64,000 nt of DNA from Arthrobacter sp. H16F315 (GCF_024124825.1 NZ_JAMXSS010000002.1:2790001-2854000); one strand, 5' to 3'; counted from the stretch's first letter, positions 47,435 to 57,258 are shown. Made by a program: numbers and translations. The notes: generated by a model not told the origin, from the sequence alone.

Positions 47435-49568
47435 CCCGGTCCAGCTCGGCACCCGCCGCGGACACCGCCACCCGAACCTACGCCGACGGCAACCCCTCGG
47501 CACCCCCGGCGAACACAAACACCACACAAAAACCCCGGCAAAACTGACGTTCACCAGCGTTATGGCCGCCCTGCCTCTCGCAGTCCGGAAACTCGCGCCC
47601 GGGCAGATGATCCATTCCCCGGTCATGTTCACAGTGCTGGTGGGCGCCGCCTTGTGCACTGCGCTCTCCTTCTACCGGCCGTCGGCCTTCGGCATTGCGG
47701 TCACCGCCTGGCTATGGCTCACCGCACTGTTCGGCACACTGTCCGAATCCATCGCGGAGGGCCGCGGCAAGGCCCAGGCGGACAGCCTCCGCGCCAGCCG
47801 CCAGGGAATCTTGGCCCGGCTCCGGCAGCCCGACGGAGCCATCAAGGAGGTCCCCGGCACCGAGCTTCGGCTCAACGACGTCGTCATTTGCGAAGCGGGA
47901 GACGTCATCCCCTCGGACGGCGAAATCATCGAGGGCCTGGCCAGCGTCGACGAATCGACGATCACCGGCGAGTCGGCGCCGGTGATCCGCGAATCCGGCG
48001 GCGACCGGTGTTCCGTCACCGGCGGTACAAAGGTCCTCTCGGACCGGATCGTCATCCGCATCACCGCAGAGCCCGGCGCGACGTTTGTCGACCGGATGAT
48101 CAAGCTCGTCGAGGGCGCCGTGCGGCAGAAAACGCCCAACGAGATCGCTCTCCACGTGCTGCTGGTATCACTGACCATCGTCTTCCTGGCCGTGACCATG
48201 TCACTGGCGCCCTTCGCCGCCCTCGCCGGCGCAACGCCGTCGCCGATTGTGCTGGTTGCGCTGCTGGTCTGCCTGATCCCGACCACTATCGGGGCCCTGG
48301 TCCCGGCAATCGGCATCGCCGGGATGGACCGGCTGGTCCAGCACAACGTGCTGGCGACCTCCGGCCGCGCCGTGGAGACCGCCGGAGACATCACCACCCT
48401 CCTGCTCGACAAGACCGGAACCATCACCTACGGCAACCGCCGCGCCGTGAATTTCTTCCCCGCCCATGGTGTGGAACCGGCCCGGCTTGTGGAAGCTGCC
48501 CGGGTCTGCAGCCTGGCCGACGAAACCCCGGAAGGACGGTCCATCGTGGATCTCGCCGCCGCGGAGGGTGCTGCCGGGCAGGATCTGGCAACGCTGCAGC
48601 GCAGTTCCGGTGATTTCACGGTGGTCCCTTTCAGCGCCAGCACGCGTATGAGCGGGCTGGACCTTGACGGCCGGCAGATCCGAAAGGGCGCCACCTCTGC
48701 AGTGTCCGCGTTCGTTGCCGGATACGGCGGCCACACCCCGGCGGAGGTGACGGACCGCGTCAACGATATCTCCGCCGGGGGCGGCACTCCCCTGCTGGTC
48801 GCCCAGGTGAGCCAGGACGGCAGCGCGGAAATTTTGGGGACCGTTCACCTCGCCGACGTCGTCAAACCCGGAATGCACGCCCGATTCGACGAACTGCGCA
48901 AAATGGGCATCCGCACCGTGATGATCACCGGGGACAACCCCGTTACCGCCCGGGCGATCGCTGCCGAGGCCGGCGTCGATGATTTCCTGGCCGAAGCAAC
49001 CCCGGAGGACAAACTCGCGGTCATCAAAAAGGAGCAGGCAGCCGGCCGGCTTGTGGCCATGACCGGGGATGGCACCAACGACGCCCCTGCCCTGGCCGCG
49101 GCGGACGTAGGCGTCGCCATGAACTCCGGCACCCCAGCCGCCAAGGACGCTGCCAACATGGTGGACCTCGACTCCGATCCCACCAAACTCATCAATATCG
49201 TCGGCATCGGCAAGCAGCTGCTAATCACCCGCGGGGCGCTGACCACGTTCTCGGTCGCCAACGACGTCGCCAAGTACTTCGCGATTGTGCCCGCCCTCTT
49301 CACCGCGGCCTTCCCGGGGCTCGGGCTGCTGAACATCATGGGCCTGGCAACCCCCTCTTCGGCCATCCTCTCCGCGGTGATCTTCAACGCCCTGATCATC
49401 ATCGCCCTGGTGCCGCTCGCGCTCCGGGGTGTGAAATACCGCGCCGTCTCGGCCAATCAGGCACTGGCCCGGAACCTGCTGATCTACGGGCTCGGTGGAC
49501 TCATCGCCCCCTTCGTCGGCATCAAGATCATCGACCTGATCATTTCCCTCATCCCCGGCATCGGCTAG
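47431..49568 (+). CDS. kdpB: KdpB, P-type ATPase subunit, frame break after residue about 34
   Basis: About 712 residues when joined. Catalytic features are all present: [10 protein letters not shown] (actuator), [14 protein letters not shown] with the phosphorylated Asp, and [20 protein letters not shown]. The N-terminus starting at ATG 47431 ([14 protein letters not shown]) is in a different frame from the core; the break is at the CCCC run 47533-47536, where a fifth C gives [12 protein letters not shown]. Taken literally the gene would need to start inside, without the first 45 residues; consensus error is more likely because the rest of the operon is intact. Confidence 0.93.
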
Positions 49569-49578
49569 GAACACCATT

Positions 49579-50190
49579 ATGAACACTCTTACCGGCTATC
49601 TACGCCAGGCCGGAACTGCGCTGCGGTTCCTGCTCCTCGCCGCCCTCGTCCTTGGCGCCGCCTACCCGCTGGCCGTCTTTGGCGTCGGGCAGCTGATCGC
49701 CCCGTACCAGGCCAACGGGTCCATCATCAAAGACAGCGCGGGAGCCCCGGCAGCGTCTGCCTTGATCGTCCAGGCCCCCGCCGTCGACGCCGGCGTCCCG
49801 GATCCGCGGTGGTTCCATGCCCGGTCTTCCGCGGTGAAAGGGGACCCGGCGTCGTCATCGGCCAGCAACCTCGGTCCCAATGATCCCAAGCTTTTGGACG
49901 CCGTCACCGCCAACCGGTCAGCAGTTGCCCGCGCCGAAGGCGTCGACGCGGAACGGGTGCCGGCAGACGCGGTAACGGCCAGCGGCTCGGGTCTGGACCC
50001 GGACATCTCCCCCGCCTACGCCCGACTGCAGGTTCCCCGCGTTGCCAGGGCGCAGCACCTGAGCGCCGATGCGGTGATGTCCCTGGTCAACAAGCACACC
50101 AGCGGCGGCTTGGAGGCCTTCCTGGGCCAGCCTTCCGTGAACGTGACTGCCCTCAACATTGATCTCGCTGCCACGGTACAGTCCAAGTGA
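49579..50190 (+). CDS. kdpC: KdpC subunit
   Basis: 203 residues: one N-terminal helix and a soluble domain with the conserved SGSGLDPDISPAYARLQVPR. KdpC supports high-affinity ATP binding in KdpFABC. ATG 49579 follows AGGAA and lies 10 bases past kdpB. Confidence 0.96.
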   Translation: MNTLTGYLRQAGTALRFLLLAALVLGAAYPLAVFGVGQLIAPYQANGSIIKDSAGAPAASALIVQAPAVDAGVPDPRWFHARSSAVKGDPASSSASNLGPNDPKLLDAVTANRSAVARAEGVDAERVPADAVTASGSGLDPDISPAYARLQVPRVARAQHLSADAVMSLVNKHTSGGLEAFLGQPSVNVTALNIDLAATVQSK

Positions 50191-50226
50191 GAGTCCCCCT
50201 GAGAGTCAGAGCGAAAGGATAAGTCC

Positions 50227-52887
50227 ATGGCCCGTGGCACGCTGCGGATCTTCCTGGGAGCCGCGCCCGGGGTCGGTAAAACCTACGCGATGCTTGAGGA
50301 AGCGCACCGCTTAAGCCAGCGCGGCGAGGACGTTGTGGTCGCCTGGGCCCTGGACCATGGGCGCAGCGACACCAGTGCCCTGCTTGAGGGGCTGGAAGCT
50401 GTGCCGACCAAGCACCTGGCATACCGCGGGACGGAGTTTGTGGAAATGGACCTGGACGCCGTTCTTGCACGGGCTCCCGGCACCTCGGTAGTGGACGAAT
50501 ATGCCCACTCCAATATTCCCGGCAGCCGCCATGCCAAAAGGTGGGAGGACATCGACGAACTCCTCGATGCCGGCATCAACGTTTTGTCCACGGTCAACAT
50601 CCAGCATCTGGCATCCCTCGGCGACGTCGTGAGCGCCATCACCAACGTCCGCCAGGCCGAGACCGTGCCGGACGACATCGTCCGCCGGGCAGACCAGATC
50701 CACTTGGTTGACATTTCCCCTGAGCTGCTGCGCCAGCGCCTGGGCGATGGCAAAATCTACAGCGACGACAAGGTTGACGCGGCCCTGACGAACTACTTCC
50801 GGCTGGGCAACCTCACCGCCCTGCGGGAACTGGCACTTCTCTGGCTGGCTGACCGGGTGGATGAAGGCCTGGCCAGATACCGCGCTGAACAGGGCATCGA
50901 GGCAACCTGGCCCGCCCGGGAGCGAATTGTTGTGGGCCTGACCGGCGGTCCCGAAGGGGAGATCCTGATCCGCCGCGGGGCCCGGATCCTGAACCGCGTC
51001 AATGGCGGGGATCTGCTGGCCGTGCACGTCCGGGCGGCAGACGGCGTGGCGGGCGAATCACCCCAAGCTCTCGAAGCCCAGCGCCGTTTGATCCTGGACC
51101 TGGGCGGCAGTTACCACGTCGTCACCGGCGAGGATCCGGCTGACGCGCTGCTGGACTTCGCCCGCAGCGTCAACGCCACCCAGATTGTCGTCGGCATCTC
51201 ACGCCATAAGCGGCTCGCGGGCCTCCTGGGAAGCCTGCTCGGCGGCGGCATCGGGACCAGGGTCGTGCGCGACTCCGGTGACATCGACGTCCACATGGTC
51301 TCCCACCCCCTCGGCGGCCGCGGCGCCGGTCCGCGGCGGCAACGGGACCTCGGGCGGATCCGTGTCGCCGCGGGTTTTGTCCTGTCCGTCGTACTTCCTG
51401 TGCTGCTGCAGATGCTGCTCTCGCTGAACCCGGACCGGAATGTTGCCACCGCAGCACTCATCCAGCTCGCCGGGTCCGTCGCCGTCGCGCTGGTCGGCGG
51501 ACTCTGGCCCGCCGTCCTGGCCGCCCTCTGGAGCAGCCTCCTGGTCAACTATTTCTCCACACCCCCACTGGGCAACCTGACCATCAGCGACCCGCAGAAT
51601 CTCCTCGCCCTGCTGGTCTTTGTGGGCGTCTCCGCGGCCGTTGCCGTCGTCGTCGACCTCTCCGCCCGCCGGTCCAAGGAAGCCTCGCGCGCACGGGCGG
51701 AGGCAGCCACGCTGGGGGACCTCACCCGCACCGCCGGCCGTGCCGAGGACACCCTAAATGGACTCCTCGATCAGGCCCTGGACGTGTTCCAAGTCAGTGG
51801 CGCGGTCCTCTACAGTTCCGCCGGAAACCCCGGCACTGGAGGGGCAGGGAAGGCCGGCTGGCGGCTCGTGGCACAGGCCGGCACAGTCCCTTCCGCTGGC
51901 CTTGACGGTGCGGAAAACATCGAAGAGATCGACTCCACGACCCGCCTCGTCCTCTCCGGACGGACACTGCCCGCCAGTGACAGACGGTTGCTCGGTGCGT
52001 TCGGAGTGCACCTGGCCGCGCAGCTGGAGCGCCAGCAGCTGGCGGCCAGCCGCCGCGACGTCGTGCGGCTTGCCGAGGGCAACACGATGCGGACCTCCAT
52101 TCTCCGTGCGGTCTCCCACGACCTTCGGACACCGCTGGCGGGCATCAAACTGGCCGTCGGCGGCCTCAGGCAGCCGGACGTCCACTACACCGACGAGGAG
52201 GAACAAGAGCTGCTGGCGACCATAGACGAATGCTCTGACCGGCTGGATGCGCTGGTCGGCAACCTGCTGGACATGTCCCGGATCACCTCCGATTCCGTCA
52301 ATCCGCTCATCAGGCCAGCACGCTGGTACGACGTGATGCCTGCCGCCCTGCAGGGAATCCCAGCCGGCCGGGTGCGAATCGAGCTGCCCGGGAATATGCC
52401 CGAAGTCGAGGCTGACGCCGGAATGCTGGAACGCGTCATCGCAAATATCGTGGAGAACGCCGTCAAGTACGCACCGGACTCCGACGTTGTGATTGTAGGA
52501 GCAGCATGCGGGCTCAGCCACGCAACGCTGGGTGGCCAGCCTGCGGGGGAACTGCGCATCATCGACCACGGCCAGGGCGTGCCGGCGGAAAGCGTCGTAC
52601 GGATGTTCCAGCCGTTCCAACGCCTCGATGACGTCCCGCAGGCAACTGGCGTCGGTCTGGGACTGGCTGTTGCCAAAGGCTTCACCGAGGCGATGGGCGG
52701 AACCCTGACCGCGGAAGAGACACCGGCTGGCGGACTGACGATGGTGATCCGGCTGCCCCTCTCTCCCGGGGCGGCATTCCACCACACCGGTGGCCAAACT
52801 GGTGGCCAAACACGGCGTCAGGCGCAGCCTGCCCTCCCGCGCCGGCTGAACACCCAACCCGCGTCCGCGACGGAGGCCACGCAGTGA
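50227..52887 (+). CDS. kdpD: KdpD, osmosensitive potassium sensor kinase
   Basis: 886 residues. N-terminal KdpD domain with Walker A GAAPGVGKTYAML and DEYAHSNIPGSRH, a USP domain (about 230-370), four transmembrane helices (about 380-475), a GAF-like linker, the phospho-acceptor His in AVSHDLRTPLAG, and the HATPase with NIVENAVKYAP and GVGLGLAVAKGF. Senses low external potassium or ionic stress and phosphorylates KdpE. Ends in a GTGA overlap with kdpE. Confidence 0.96.
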   Translation: MARGTLRIFLGAAPGVGKTYAMLEEAHRLSQRGEDVVVAWALDHGRSDTSALLEGLEAVPTKHLAYRGTEFVEMDLDAVLARAPGTSVVDEYAHSNIPGSRHAKRWEDIDELLDAGINVLSTVNIQHLASLGDVVSAITNVRQAETVPDDIVRRADQIHLVDISPELLRQRLGDGKIYSDDKVDAALTNYFRLGNLTALRELALLWLADRVDEGLARYRAEQGIEATWPARERIVVGLTGGPEGEILIRRGARILNRVNGGDLLAVHVRAADGVAGESPQALEAQRRLILDLGGSYHVVTGEDPADALLDFARSVNATQIVVGISRHKRLAGLLGSLLGGGIGTRVVRDSGDIDVHMVSHPLGGRGAGPRRQRDLGRIRVAAGFVLSVVLPVLLQMLLSLNPDRNVATAALIQLAGSVAVALVGGLWPAVLAALWSSLLVNYFSTPPLGNLTISDPQNLLALLVFVGVSAAVAVVVDLSARRSKEASRARAEAATLGDLTRTAGRAEDTLNGLLDQALDVFQVSGAVLYSSAGNPGTGGAGKAGWRLVAQAGTVPSAGLDGAENIEEIDSTTRLVLSGRTLPASDRRLLGAFGVHLAAQLERQQLAASRRDVVRLAEGNTMRTSILRAVSHDLRTPLAGIKLAVGGLRQPDVHYTDEEEQELLATIDECSDRLDALVGNLLDMSRITSDSVNPLIRPARWYDVMPAALQGIPAGRVRIELPGNMPEVEADAGMLERVIANIVENAVKYAPDSDVVIVGAACGLSHATLGGQPAGELRIIDHGQGVPAESVVRMFQPFQRLDDVPQATGVGLGLAVAKGFTEAMGGTLTAEETPAGGLTMVIRLPLSPGAAFHHTGGQTGGQTRRQAQPALPRRLNTQPASATEATQ

Positions 52888-53558
52888 ACGACGTGCTTGT
52901 GGTCGACGACGATCCCCACATTCTCAAAGCCCTCAAGATCACCCTGCATGCGCACGGATACAACGTTGTGACGGCCCCCGACGGCGATTCCGCGCTTAGG
53001 GCCGCCGCCCAACACAGCTTCGCCGTCATCGTGCTGGACCTGGGCCTGCCGGACATGGACGGAACGACTGTCATCAACCGTCTCCGGCAATGGAGCCGCG
53101 TCCCGATCCTGGTCCTATCCGCACGGCACGGCTCCGAGGACAAGGTCCGGGCCCTGGATGCCGGAGCCGACGATTACGTCACCAAACCCTTTGGACTGGA
53201 CGAGCTGCTGGCCCGGCTGCGGGCCGTCCAACGCCGCAGCATCCAGGCCGACGAAACGCCAATCGTGTCCACTCCCGCTTTCACCGTGGACCTGGCTAAA
53301 AAACGCATCACCCGCAACGGGGAGGATGTTCGGCTGACCCCCACCGAATGGGGCATCCTGGAACTGCTGGTCCGGAACCCCGAGAAGCTCATCACGCAAC
53401 AGCAGTTGCTCACCGAAATCTGGGGTCCTGCGTATGCCAAGGAAGCCAACTACCTGCGTGTATATATGGCCCAGCTCCGCCGCAAGCTCGAACAAGAAGC
53501 CGGCAACCCCCGCCACTTCCTGACCGAGGCGGGCATCGGATACAGGTTCATGCCCTGA
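52884..53558 (+). CDS. kdpE: KdpE response regulator
   Basis: 224 residues: receiver domain with acidic pocket VVDDDPH, phospho-acceptor VLDLGLPDMDG, the switch LSARHGSEDKVRALDAGADD in part, and an OmpR-type winged helix (LTPTEWGILELLVRNPEKL, YLRVYMAQLRRKLE). GTG start is inside the kdpD stop. Predicted to bind the TTAAG-N6-TCARGR sites at 43275, 45421 and 45453. Confidence 0.95.
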   Translation: MNDVLVVDDDPHILKALKITLHAHGYNVVTAPDGDSALRAAAQHSFAVIVLDLGLPDMDGTTVINRLRQWSRVPILVLSARHGSEDKVRALDAGADDYVTKPFGLDELLARLRAVQRRSIQADETPIVSTPAFTVDLAKKRITRNGEDVRLTPTEWGILELLVRNPEKLITQQQLLTEIWGPAYAKEANYLRVYMAQLRRKLEQEAGNPRHFLTEAGIGYRFMP

Positions 53559-53942
53559 CCCGCCGCCATGAACCAGGCCGGACCTCCGCACTCGCGGGCC
53601 GTGCCGCTGGGCAGGCTGATCTGATTGGTGCCGGAGCTGGTTTGCGCCGAAGTCCGGCCGGGTAACGGCCGATGGAAGATTGACGCCGCGGTGTTTTCTG
53701 GTGTCCCCGACAGGATGCCCGACGATATCTATGACGCCAGTCATATGATTCCGGCGTCGGGCGCGAACGCAACGAGGTTTCGCTGGGGAAGCCTGCCCGC
53801 TGGCGGCGGAGCGTCAGCAACGGATAAACCGGGCTGCTTCCCGGGCAGTCCCTGTGGTGCGGCGTGACGAATATCATACGTGGGGCAGGGCTGGCAACGC
53901 CGCCCTGCGTTCTTGGACGATCACACCGTTGAAAGGGACCTC
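53559..53942. other. Intergenic region after kdpE
   Basis: No gene recognised in about 380 bases. An inverted pair GACGCC...GGCGTC lies near 53730-53760. It should contain the kdp terminator and the promoter of the cupredoxin gene. Confidence 0.4.
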
Positions 53943-54383
53943 ATGAAAATTGGCAACCGAGCGTGGATCATTGTCGCGGCCGCAGGACTTGCGGGCCTCA
54001 CCGGATGCTCCGCCCCTGCCGGGCAGGCACCGAGCCAGGATCCGCCTGCCTCCACCTCATCCGCGGCGCAGGCATCGCCGGGTGCAACAACTCCGGGATC
54101 ATCCGGCGCTTCCGCCGGACCGGCTGCACCGGCAGGGGAAGTCGTGATCAAAATCCGGGACTTCGCCTATGAGATGCCGGCGTCCGTCGCTCCTGGAGCG
54201 ACGATCACCGTGATCAACGAGGACACCGCCCCGCACACCGTCACCGCGAAGGACGGTGGGGCGTTTAATGCGCAGGTGACGGCCGGGCAAACTGTCACCT
54301 TCACGGCCCCCAAGGAGGCAGGCGATTACGCCATCATTTGCACGTACCATCCCCGGATGGCCGGAACGCTGGTCGTCAAATGA
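53943..54383 (+). CDS. Cupredoxin-domain lipoprotein (plastocyanin-like)
   Basis: 146 residues. Lipoprotein signal with lipobox GLTGC, a Ser/Ala/Pro linker, then a type-1 copper domain: the His in TAPHTVTAKDG and the C-terminal loop IICTYHPRMAG, which supplies Cys, His and Met ligands. It may be a small electron carrier on the outer membrane face or bind copper. ATG 53943 follows AAAGGGACC. Confidence 0.9.
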   Translation: MKIGNRAWIIVAAAGLAGLTGCSAPAGQAPSQDPPASTSSAAQASPGATTPGSSGASAGPAAPAGEVVIKIRDFAYEMPASVAPGATITVINEDTAPHTVTAKDGGAFNAQVTAGQTVTFTAPKEAGDYAIICTYHPRMAGTLVVK

Positions 54384-54596
54384 CGCCGGCCAGGCAGCGC
54401 GTCGGCTGGGAGGCGCCGGGCAGGGAACCCTGTTCCGAATCCACGCTGCGGCGCCGTTGCTGGCGGCGGTGTTTGTCTTGCTCAAGGGGGCTGGCGGGCC
54501 TTTAGTGTGGCGGCAGTGATGGCACTCTCGGCGTTCGCCGCAGCAGCGGGCGCGAGCCCCAGGGCCCACCGGTGTTATTTGCCTCACATCCAAACA

Positions 54597-54623
54597 CATC
54601 CGGATCCCAATCGGCTCCGAACT
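54597..54623 (+). promoter_or_regulatory. ECF-type (SigK-like) promoter before the CHRD gene
   Basis: CATCC (54597-54601), 16 bases, CGAACT (54618-54623). The extended match CATCCGG-N13-CCGAASTACT is shared with the lipoprotein promoter at 24858. Leader of about 54 bases to ATG 54678. Confidence 0.6.
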
Positions 54624-54677
54624 ACTGCTGTCCCTACCGTGGGACATCACGAACACTTGCATGAGGAGAATGCTTCG

Positions 54678-55451
54678 ATGAAGAAGACACTGCGATTCAT
54701 GGCAATACCCACCCTTGCTCTGGGAGCACTCGCCGTTTCCGGTGCCCCGGCGATGGCGGCCGACGGGTCATACCAGTCCACCCTGGGACAGATCAACGGC
54801 AGCTCCGCGTCCGGCACGGTCACCGTCGACGTCACGGGTAACCAGGCGCACGTCGTGCTGAAGGTTGCAGGACTGGCCCAGACCTTTATGGACGCGCCTT
54901 ACCCGCATGTTCAGCACATCCACGGCGGTGCCAAGGGCGAGTGCCCGGCGCCGGGTGCGGATATGGACGGCGACGGTGTGGTCAGCACAACAGAGGGAGC
55001 TCCGTCCTATGGCGGCATCGTCACCACGCTCTCCACCACCGGCGATACCAGCCCGGCCGCCGGGCTGGACCTCAAGGTCGCCGGTCAGGGCTCCAGCTAC
55101 ACCGTTGACCGCACGTTCGAATTGAACGCGGAAACTAAGGCTGCCCTGGAAGCCGGAACCGCGGTTGTGGTTGTCCATGGTCTCGACCCGGCCACGCTGA
55201 GCGCTGCCGGCCAGGCGGCGAAGAGCGATCTGGCGCCTACCCTGCCGCTGGCAGCAACATCGCCGGCCCTGTGTGGAACCCTGGCTGTCGGTCAAATGTC
55301 AATGCCGGTCGGTGGCGCTGACACCGGCGTCGCCCAGGGCACCAGCGGAACGGACGCGGGAACCCTCGCGCTGGGTGGTGGCCTTGTTCTTGCAGCCGCC
55401 GCCGGCGGAGTCTACCTGGTTCGCCGCCGCAATTCCGGTTCAGCGGCTTAA
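54678..55451 (+). CDS. CHRD-domain cell-surface protein with C-terminal anchor
   Basis: 257 residues. Sec signal (MKKTLRFMAIPTLALGALAV, cleavage near PAMA-AD), then a CHRD-like domain (YQSTLGQINGSSASGTVTVD in part, PHVQHIHGGAKGECPA). The C-terminus has a Gly/Thr linker with GGADTG, a hydrophobic helix (LALGGGLVLAAAAGGVYLV) and RRRNSGSAA: a sortase-signal shape without LPXTG. ATG 54678 has GAGGAG 9 bases upstream. The next gene is a class F sortase, a likely partner. Confidence 0.82.
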   Translation: MKKTLRFMAIPTLALGALAVSGAPAMAADGSYQSTLGQINGSSASGTVTVDVTGNQAHVVLKVAGLAQTFMDAPYPHVQHIHGGAKGECPAPGADMDGDGVVSTTEGAPSYGGIVTTLSTTGDTSPAAGLDLKVAGQGSSYTVDRTFELNAETKAALEAGTAVVVVHGLDPATLSAAGQAAKSDLAPTLPLAATSPALCGTLAVGQMSMPVGGADTGVAQGTSGTDAGTLALGGGLVLAAAAGGVYLVRRRNSGSAA

Positions 55452-55474
55452 GCACAGCTGCCCGGACTGTCATT

Positions 55475-56170
55475 ATGACGACAACGAATTTCGGCCGCCG
55501 CGGAAGCCTGCTGGCCTCCGCGGCGGTTGGACTTCTGCTCCTTGCCGGCTGCTCGGCAGGCAACGGACAAACGTCCGCCGGCGCCTCCGGTGCGGACTCC
55601 GGCGCGGCACGGTCAGCGTCGCCGGCGTCGCCAACACCCAACGCATCCACGGCTTCGGCGACGGCCACCAGCCCGGCACCGGCCACGGTGTCCCCCCAGG
55701 CCCTTCCCACGGTGCTGCCGAAATCCACTCCTGCCTCGCTGTCCATCCCGGCGATCGGCGTCCAAACTGAACTCCTCGGCTTGGGCCTGCGGGAGAACAA
55801 GTCTCTTCAGGTACCACCGGACGGCCCCGGCGCACCGGCTGGCTGGTACAACGGATCACCTACCCCCGGTGAACGCGGACCGGCCGTCCTGCTGGGCCAC
55901 GTCAACGCGGTCGGCGGCGGACCCGGAGTTTTTGCCAACCTCCGCAGCCTTACCCCCGGAACACCTGTCAGCATCCAACGGACCGACGGCTCCACCGCGA
56001 CGTTCACCGTTGACCGGGCTGCAGCCTACGGCAAGGACGCGTTCCCCACCCTTGAGGTCTACGGCAATACCACCGCGGCCGAACTGCGGCTGATCACCTG
56101 CGATGGATACGATCCGGCCACGGGACTGTTCGACGACAACTACGTCGTCTACGCCACGCTCCAAACCTGA
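55475..56170 (+). CDS. Class F sortase
   Basis: 231 residues. N-terminal lipoprotein-like or signal-anchor segment (LLLLAGC), a long Ser/Ala/Pro/Thr linker (about 30-90), then the sortase barrel with catalytic His in VLLGHVNAVGG and Cys in LRLITCDGYD. A conserved Arg of the usual triad is probably in the C-terminal strand but is not obvious in NYVVYATLQT, so catalytic competence is uncertain. It starts 24 bases after the CHRD gene. Confidence 0.88.
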   Translation: MTTTNFGRRGSLLASAAVGLLLLAGCSAGNGQTSAGASGADSGAARSASPASPTPNASTASATATSPAPATVSPQALPTVLPKSTPASLSIPAIGVQTELLGLGLRENKSLQVPPDGPGAPAGWYNGSPTPGERGPAVLLGHVNAVGGGPGVFANLRSLTPGTPVSIQRTDGSTATFTVDRAAAYGKDAFPTLEVYGNTTAAELRLITCDGYDPATGLFDDNYVVYATLQT

Positions 56171-56251
56171 CCGCCCGGCCTGAGCAACATTTCCACGGCG
56201 GCACCGTTGCAAAACGACGCGAGCGATAATTCACAAGGAAGTGGACGCGAC

Positions 56252-56842
56252 ATGAAATACCGAAATTCCTGGCTTGCAGCACTGGCCGCGGCGTCGCTGC
56301 TGCTGTCCGGCTGCGCTGCCGCCGGAGCCGCCGCTCCCGGCGCCGCGGCGGCGTCGGAGACCCATGCGGCGGGGCACGCCGGGGAGCAACACGATACCGG
56401 CACCGAAGGCCCACCTGAAGCGGCCCAAATGGTGTGCGGGAAAGAGACGCAGGACAATATCTCTTCGAGCCTTGCCCTCAGCGCTGCCCCGCACAGCGTG
56501 AGCAGCTGGGCCGACAAACTCTTCACCTGTACCTATCACCTTGCCGAAGGAAGCTTCGTGATCTCCGTGAAGGAATCAGCTGACCCTGCCGCGGCTCGCC
56601 AGTACTTTGAGGCGCTGCAAAGTGAAGCCGGGGATGCGGCGCCGATCCAAGGGCTTGCCAACCTCGGGTTCCCGGCCTACGAGACACCCCGGGGGTCAGT
56701 TGTTTTCCTGAAGGACAATATGACCCTGTCCGTGGACGCCACTGACCTGCCCGGAGCCGTCGGACCGAGCAACGTCACACCTGCGGCATTTGCATACCAA
56801 ATCGCAACCACCATCCTGGCCTGCTGGACCGAACACCCCTAA
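56252..56842 (+). CDS. Lipoprotein of unknown function
   Basis: 196 residues with a lipoprotein signal (LLLSGC), Ala-rich linker and a domain with three cysteines (MVCGKET, FTCTYH, ILACWTE). ATG 56252 has AAGGAAG upstream. Last gene of the surface cluster; function unknown. Confidence 0.7.
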   Translation: MKYRNSWLAALAAASLLLSGCAAAGAAAPGAAAASETHAAGHAGEQHDTGTEGPPEAAQMVCGKETQDNISSSLALSAAPHSVSSWADKLFTCTYHLAEGSFVISVKESADPAAARQYFEALQSEAGDAAPIQGLANLGFPAYETPRGSVVFLKDNMTLSVDATDLPGAVGPSNVTPAAFAYQIATTILACWTEHP

Positions 56843-56850
56843 AGCGCCCG

Positions 56851-57258
56851 TTAGTGGTGGTTGAGGTGCACGTCGTCTTTCCAGATGCCGTCACCGGGCA
56901 TGTCGAGCCGGGCGGTCATCGGCTCGCGCCATTGCGGGGTGTCAGTGGGTTCTCCCCAGTAGTCGGTGACTCGCACGGCTTTCCCATCCTCAAGTTCGCC
57001 GATGGTCACGTTGCGGTACAGCCGACCGTCGCCGTAGTTGCACGTCCACTCCACCACCACAACGTCTTTCAGGTGGAGGCGTCTTCCAACCTCGAGCGTA
57101 AGTTCGGCGAAGTTGCCCTCGACGCTGCCGATCAGCTTTTTGGTGCGCACGATCTCGCCCATTTGAGGCCATTGCCGCACGGCATTCTCGGCCAGAGGCA
57201 CACCGAGGATGTAGGCGAGGCGGGTCTCACCGTTGGACGCCGCTTGATCCGCGTTCAT
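56851..57258 (-). CDS. NTF2-like/SnoaL-type protein
   Basis: 135 residues with the alpha+beta cone pattern: WPQMGEIVRTKKLIGSVEGN, VVVEWTCNYGDGRLYRNVTI and VRVTDYWGEP. Members are often small isomerases or ligand-binding proteins. It ends 8 bases from the convergent lipoprotein gene. ATG 57258 has weak GGAGGGAT upstream. Confidence 0.75.
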   Translation of the reverse strand: MNADQAASNGETRLAYILGVPLAENAVRQWPQMGEIVRTKKLIGSVEGNFAELTLEVGRRLHLKDVVVVEWTCNYGDGRLYRNVTIGELEDGKAVRVTDYWGEPTDTPQWREPMTARLDMPGDGIWKDDVHLNHH

